DNA of 64,000 nucleotides from positions 46,272,627 to 46,336,626 of the forward strand of contig NC_080045.1 in the NCBI RefSeq assembly GCF_012489685.1, written 5' to 3'. Position 1 is the stretch's first letter; every line of letters starts with the position of its first letter. Both the position numbers and the translations under genes were made by a program. Of this stretch, positions 58,348 through 64,000 are shown in pieces. The notes beneath the pieces were generated by a model. It did no database searches. It was not told the DNA's origin and saw nothing but the letters and a program-made list of their open reading frames with translations. This DNA comes from Lotus japonicus. Taxonomy: Eukaryota; Streptophyta; Magnoliopsida; Fabales; Fabaceae.

Positions 58348-61150
58348 TTAGCACTTTGTTTTTCCTCAAACAAAAGGTAAAGACTTTAATCAAACAAGCA
58401 TGACTAAAACTTTTTCAAAGCTCAATTTGCAAGATCTCACAAAGATTGAATCAATGATCCAAAAGAGAAACATGATGCCCACAAGAGAATGCAAAACATT
58501 AATACAACTACTTATTCAACCTGGAATTCAATAGACATACAATCAATTACTCTTGATCAGGGAATCACTCAATCAAGCCAAGATATAACATGTAAATCAG
58601 GCAAGGTCAGTGTTTCGCTCATGTACATCACTGAATCACAGAAGTCAAGATTGTTACTTGTCTCCACAATCATCAAAGCTACATGTTCAATCAAGGTCAC
58701 TAAGGTCTTTATAGGGTTGTAATGATGCTAGGCTTCAAAGAGTTTGGTTTTTCAGGATATGCAAAGAAACTCAACAAGGAAAGAGAGCAATCACACTTTA
58801 CTTTCATGATATTCACTCCCCTCAACTTGCTTTAAACTAACTCTCATTCACCATTTTCAATTGAACTTAACCCTTATCTTTCATCAATCTCTTCTTTATT
58901 CTCTTTTTTGTTCTTTTTTTCATTTTTGTTCTCCTTTTCCTTTTCTTTTTCTTTTTGATTTATTTTGAAGCATATAAACATGAACATTTTTCAAAGTACT
59001 TACAAAGAGATTGACACAATATACAAACCATAATAGCCTTCTCCCCCCAACTTGCATAAAACTCTCACTAATAAATGCTCTCTTAGCCTATCAAGCTTAG
59101 GAAAGTCATTGTTTTTCTTTTAGGTTTAGGGTTATAATCATGAACAAAACACAAATCTTCAACTTTCATGCTCAAAGGGGTAGCAAATGGATTTTAATTG
59201 ACATAGGTAGGCTATTTGGCTAAGTAGCTATTTGTACATAACAAAATATGCCTTGATCCTTTCCCAGAAATTCCATGCAACCAATGTTCGTAAGAGACTC
59301 AAACAAAGTTAACCATATAATTCAGTGATGTTCTCTCAACTCACAGTGTATAGGAACACTCCCTCACAGGCTAAAAAGTTTCAAATTTCCCTGATTTCAA
59401 GTAATTTTCATGTATGCTTCAAGAATTACAAATAAATCATGCAATCATATCAAGTCATGGTATCAATGAGTGCAATCACAATTTCACTCTTGGAATCATT
59501 CAGTTTTTATAGCACATATCAAGCAGTTCTCACAATAGTCATGCTAGTATTGAAAACAGTCAGAGAATCATGAAAATCGGGACACAAGTGCTATATATAA
59601 ACTATACTATCAAAAAGAAACTAAAACCAAGGTGAAGTGGACTCCCTTGTGATGTTAATTCTTTGAATCCAAGCTCTTTACTAAAGTACTTGATCTCTCC
59701 CCCCCCTCCATGATAATTGGACTGTCCTCAGGCCAAACTGTATGTTTTTCCTGTTAATTTGCCTAACAGTCACTTGAAAAACATGTTTAGTACAAGGGAT
59801 AAATGAGAAGATAAAAGCATTAAAACAAGTCAAATCCTAGTCCATATGAAAATAGATTTCAAGAGCTTTCCAAAGAGTGGTCATTGGCTTAAATCCAATA
59901 AGAAATGAAGAAGTTATGCTCATTTGAATAAAAGAGTGAATTGCTGATAAGGGGGTGGCGCTGAGCGGCCTCTGCATAGCGCTGAGCGGTCGGCATCAGA
60001 GTTTGAGGCCGCTGAGCCCTATCAGATGGGCACTGGGCGCCCTGTGCAGTGTAAAAACTCAAATAAACTCAAAACCCACAACTCGATCGGTCCAATTTTG
60101 AGTTCTACACTTCCCGATCATGCCAATTGATTCACTCACATTCATATATCATTTAAAACTTGTCCAAGCCCTAAAATTTAACAATCAAGCATAATTCATC
60201 AAAGATTTACAATCCAAGTCTTCAAAGACAAGTTTCCATGTTTTTTCACAACTTGACAGGCCATAATTTGATATATTCACTTATAGCACATGCCACTTAG
60301 TTCAAACACACACAAATACCCTAAGAATCTTGTGCATAGCTAAAAATTGACAATTCAAACACATCTAGCACAAAAGTCACTTGAGGTTCCATTAAAGGTT
60401 CAATTTGCACTATTTTCACAACTCAATTCCTCATTATTAGAGCATCTTACATTTCTTTCATGCTAGGCCTCAAAGTAATGTATTAACATCATTTAAAACT
60501 TGTTTAAGACCTTAGAATACATTATAGTACACAATTCCCTTAAATCACCACTCATGATCAAGAATCGCACTAACTCAAGAATTATCGCACAAGGGGACCT
60601 CAAAACTCACCAAGTTGAACATAAGACTATTCTAACACTTACAAATCAACATGAAAATGCTTAATAGAGCTTGTTCAAAGGATTGGAATGAATAATCTCA
60701 TTGTTTAAGCAGAAAATGGGTAGGAGGGACTAGTTTTTCACTTGAAACTCACAACCTCATATCCCAAATTTTCAAAACACTCAAACCATACAAACCAATC
60801 ATCCATATGCGTGCTAAACATCAAATTGGACCTGTAGCAACTCTTAAACTCAGGTTTTTCAAAGAAATATCACGAGTTCCAATTTTTCACTCAATTTTCA
60901 TGCATTTTCACAAGTCACACCCTCAATTTTCAAGTTTAACATTTTCATTGCTTCCAAAGCCTATGAACACACTCAATATATCTATCAAAGCTTGTGAAGC
61001 ACATTAAAACACACAGTTAAACAAAGCTTCACAAAATCACTAACCTAGTTCTAAAAACACACATAAAACCAAAAACACAATAAAAGCAATAAAAACACTG
61101 GGTTGCCTCCCAAGAAGCGCTTGTTTAACGTCATTAGCTTGACGCAAACA
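58348..61150. other. Internal region without coding capacity
   Basis: A/T-rich retrotransposon interior with no pol domains. A G+C-rich cluster of 'gcgctgagcgg' and 'ctgggcgcc' motifs at about 59957-60040 echoes the cluster in the LTRs. Confidence 0.6.
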
Positions 61151-61765
61151 CTATAATGGTGACCACAAACAAGGGTTATAATATAACCCCTTCCGCTTCT
61201 TAGGTCGTTTGACTTGGACTTCATCTAATTTTCTACCAAAAGCCTTCCAAGCCATCAAAAATTCATTCATTTTCTTTCTTTTCACGGTCCAACTCAATTC
61301 ACCTACATTCAAATCACATGCCAAGCTATTTACATGCATATGAATGACTGCAAATTTACAATTCTTCGATGAATTTGATGCAATATGCTCATCAAACCTA
61401 TCACCGAACACAAAGCCTATATGCTCAACATTAATGATTTCATCATTGCATTGGTGATGTGATACACTATCAAAATCTTCAAAGCTTACCTCATCCACTT
61501 CATGTTTTACCTTTGGAGGGCTTGAAGGAGTCGGTAAGTGGTGAAGGGTCGGACCATTTTCTTCTTTTTGTGATTTTTTCTCTTCTTCCTCACTTTCTTC
61601 CTCATTTTCTTTTGTTTCCACAACCACCTTATCATATTCAGCTAGTTGTGTTGCAAGCTGCCCCACTTGTTTTTCTAGGTTCTTGATGGAAGTCTCGGTA
61701 TTCTTTTGGTTAACTATTGAAATCTGCATGAATTGGACCAAGGTATCCTCAAGCATAGCAATCAT
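61151..61765 (-). pseudogene. gag fragment of the LTR retrotransposon
   Basis: A 204-codon frame starting MIAMLEDTLVQFMQ, with the block SIKNLEKQVGQLATQLAE typical of the C-terminal half of plant Ty3/Gypsy gag proteins, then a Glu-rich stretch. An in-frame stop lies a few codons upstream (TAA before CAG-GAT-ATG), beyond which a Pro/Tyr/Gln/Ser-rich frame continues. The capsid core and zinc knuckle were not found. Likely inactive, or a relic in a parasite of a fuller element. Confidence 0.75.
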
Positions 61766-62099
61766 ATCCTGTTATGGGGAACAATATGATTGATATGGTG
61801 GTGGTGATACCTGTACTTCCTGAAAAGGACAATAACCCACACAGTGAGTGTTAAAACAAATATCACACCATATTACCTGATCTCTTATAGATGGTTGTTG
61901 CATTTTTGGAAGTTAGCGACTCAGAAGCTTCTTGTTGCTCTTTTCTCTTTGACTAGTCGATGGAATGAAAATGAAAACACAAGCTAATGCAAGAGATTAG
62001 TAACAACAAGGAAATTCAAACTGAAAACGAAAACTATACACGATATTTACAATCATTCAAGAATGAAAACTATCGCAATGCAATTAGTATTGGCACACC

Positions 62100-62117
62100 T
62101 CCCCGGCAACGGCGCCA
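62100..62117 (-). other. Primer-binding site, tRNA-Asp
   Basis: The plus strand reads tccccggcaacggcgcca, identical to the 3' end of plant tRNA-Asp (GTC) including CCA. On the minus strand this is the primer-binding site, 3 nt from the 5' LTR. Confidence 0.9.
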
Positions 62118-62120
62118 ATT

Positions 62121-63517
62121 TGTTGAAAGATTTTTTACCACTCTACGTTGAATCTCTCAAGACTCAATTGTAGTATAGTAAAGGGTTTTGTCGTATCCAC
62201 ATGGAGGTGTAATACTTATGCCGTTCAATAACTAACAAACTCAAATAATGGTTTACAAAGAGATTGATTGTTTGTTTAAGAACATAAAAACATAAATCAA
62301 GAAGATAAAAAGAGATGGATTCACCAAGGTAGATAGTTTTGCTGAGATTAGAGTTTCGTTGTCTGACCTCTATGTATTCTATTGATTCACATACAAATAT
62401 AGTTCTATGAAATTGATTCCTCCCACCATTTCTTATCTTACTACCCAGTCCCCCGGCGTAGAAGATTATCAACTCAGCTATATTAACCCTCAATCCCTTG
62501 ATCGATTAAAAATAGTGAGTAGCATTAAGCATGGATGTTTGAATGGACTAATGATCTAACCCTATCCCTAGACCTTAGAATCATTAGATGATTTTACCTA
62601 TTTCAGGTTTAAATAGCTAGTTCCCACCATCCTATTAAACCTAAATTCATGTTCTAGGTGATCAATCCAAAACAAGCATAAAGCACAAGGTAAAATCATT
62701 GAATCATGGCAAAGATACATATGATTAACTCTAGTTCAGACTCAAGAACGTGTGAGTTCCCTACACAAGTTTGAATCAATCAAAATACCCAAGGGGATCA
62801 ACCTAAGATATAGCATGAAGCAAAAGAGAAAACCATTGATTCTTTAACATAGAAACATCAAATTTGCATGAAAGGAAATCAAATAGATTACATGAGCATC
62901 AAAACAACTAGTTCTAATCCCAACAAATGAGAAATTAGCTATCCATTTCCATGGATAGCTTTACAATCATAAAAGAGAAGAAGAACGATGAAAAACCGAA
63001 TCTGTGACGGTTCCCCGGCGATGAAACCGGCTCCAAAGCCTTCTCTCTAGCCTCCTAGACCTTCCTTGATGATCTCCTTCAAGTTCTCTCTGTTTTTGGG
63101 TTATGTTCTAAGTCTCCAAAATCGAGTTCCCTTTTGAAACTGAAGAAAAATCCTTTTATAATGATTTCTGCATCTGTGCAGAGTGCTGGGCGCCCCTTTA
63201 TGGGCGCTGGGCGCCCAGTTACTTCAAGGTTGGGTTTCTGGAACCGCCATAGGCGCTGGGCGGCCACTGACAAGCGCTGGGCACCTTGATGATCCAAAAA
63301 TTCTTCAAGTCTCATGAAAATATACATTTTTCCTTGAGAACTTAGACCCTACATCAAAATTTGAGAATATAATCAATCATAAAACACATTTGAGCTTAAT
63401 TCTCAATCAAATAACAAATTCCAATCAAGATGAGGAGAACTAATAAGGATTTCTCATGAATCACTTAAGATAAGTGCCTAAAATGAATTCAAATATACGT
63501 AAAAATGGCACTTATCA
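62121..63517 (-). repeat. 5' LTR of the retrotransposon
   Basis: 1397 bp, the uninterrupted LTR. Minus-strand frame 63079-63327 is repeated in the other LTR (57897-58145) and has no recognisable domain. Confidence 0.95.
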
Positions 63518-63522
63518 GTAGG

Positions 63523-64000
63523 CCTCTGATAGCCTCCCCAGCATGCCACTAGCGTCATGCTCGGTAGTTTAAAGGTACTTTCTATCCGTTCTACATTTTT
63601 TGTAACTAAAATAAAAAAAAACTTAAAAGAATAAAATTTGATAATTTCTTACTACCTTAGAAATATAATTTTGACCAAAATTACACTTAAAATGCACTAA
63701 GAAAAGAAGAGAATATATTTTCCTAACATTTTTACTTTACCCTTTTAAAAAAATTATCATTGAATACTTATTTGCCCAATAGTGTGTGATTGAATTTTCG
63801 TGACAAATTATAATTATAATTTCTCAACTAACCCTAAATCAAACATAGCAAAGAATGTCATGGATGAAGATTAGAGTGTGTGATTACACTTTAGCCCCCG
63901 AAAACATAAACATATTCCCAAAGATGTCCCTTATCAAAGAAAACAACACGCGAGTTGCCGGAAAAGTTAATATATAAAATGCAAAGCGGCGCTGGTAGTG
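63523..64000. other. Right flank, nothing recognised
   Basis: AT-rich DNA to the window edge; no gene or element boundary could be supported. Confidence 0.5.

Larger units (their letters stand above)
55636..63517 (-). mobile_element. Complete but non-autonomous LTR retrotransposon
   Basis: 7.9 kb, flanked by the exact 5-bp duplication GTAGG (55631-55635, 63518-63522). The LTRs are 1397 bp each once the hAT insertion in the left one is removed, and differ at roughly nine positions by eye. The primer-binding site (tRNA-Asp) lies next to the right LTR and the purine tract next to the left LTR, so it reads on the minus strand. The 3.8-kb internal region has only a gag fragment; no protease, reverse transcriptase, RNase H or integrase was found. 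The gag type and tRNA-Asp primer fit the Ty3/Gypsy Athila/Tat side (inferred). Confidence 0.92.

Noticed and set aside
62100..62117. Perfect match to the 3' end of tRNA-Asp
   Set aside because: Only the last 18 nt are present and they lie 3 nt from an LTR, so this is a primer-binding site, not a tRNA gene.
1..64000. CRISPR arrays, bacterial operons, rRNA or organelle DNA
   Set aside because: Intron-bearing plant genes throughout; tandem repeats have no spacer-repeat pattern; no rRNA or plastid/mitochondrial genes were recognised.

Overview
The window is nuclear DNA from a flowering plant, almost certainly a papilionoid legume. It holds an 11S legumin/glycinin seed-storage gene of the long legumin-B / glycinin-G4 type with a legumin-box promoter. 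Genes are intron-rich, and the DNA between them is AT-rich and packed with plant-type transposons (hAT, Mutator-like and Tourist-like MITEs, tRNA-derived SINEs, LTR elements). The species cannot be named from sequence alone.

Four host genes are supported by exon-by-exon reading, and each spliced frame stays open from start to stop. (1) A legumin-type storage globulin, 8059-10190 (+), 4 exons, 614 aa. (2) A patellin-type SEC14/GOLD lipid-transfer protein, 11734-13791 (-), 4 exons, up to 523 aa. (3) Cohesin subunit SMC1, 14950-27024 (-), 18 exons, 1216 aa. Its seventh intron has the signature of a minor-spliceosome (U12, AT-type) intron. (4) An S26 inner-membrane-protease-like protein, 33478-40165 (+), 5 exons, 205 aa. 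It appears to lack both catalytic residues. These genes do not form a pathway; they are ordinary neighbours.

Transposons fill the rest. 0.2-4.4 kb is a hAT-like element carrying a 3.5-kb solo-LTR-like insertion. 6.2-7.5 kb holds two SINEs, a fold-back MITE sitting in a SINE tail, and a Tourist-like MITE just upstream of the legumin promoter. 25.2-26.1 kb is a hAT element with a smaller hAT inside it, in SMC1 intron 2. 27.4-31.0 kb has two hAT-like elements rich in 'ggttcggt' motifs. 31.19-32.85 kb is a composite of two near-identical 771-bp hAT copies that share a single outer 8-bp target duplication.

From 42 to 55 kb lies an unusual structure: arrays of a ~175-bp tandem unit in plus orientation, then a ~1-kb core, then the same units in minus orientation, like a giant fold-back element. 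It has been broken by a 7.1-kb hAT transposon with a degenerate transposase (itself split by a 2.8-kb solo LTR) and by a second insertion containing a LINE-like retroposon. 55.6-63.5 kb is a complete but apparently non-autonomous LTR retrotransposon in minus orientation (1397-bp LTRs, tRNA-Asp primer site, gag remnant), with a 1.3-kb hAT element in one LTR. No CRISPR array, rRNA or functional tRNA gene was seen.
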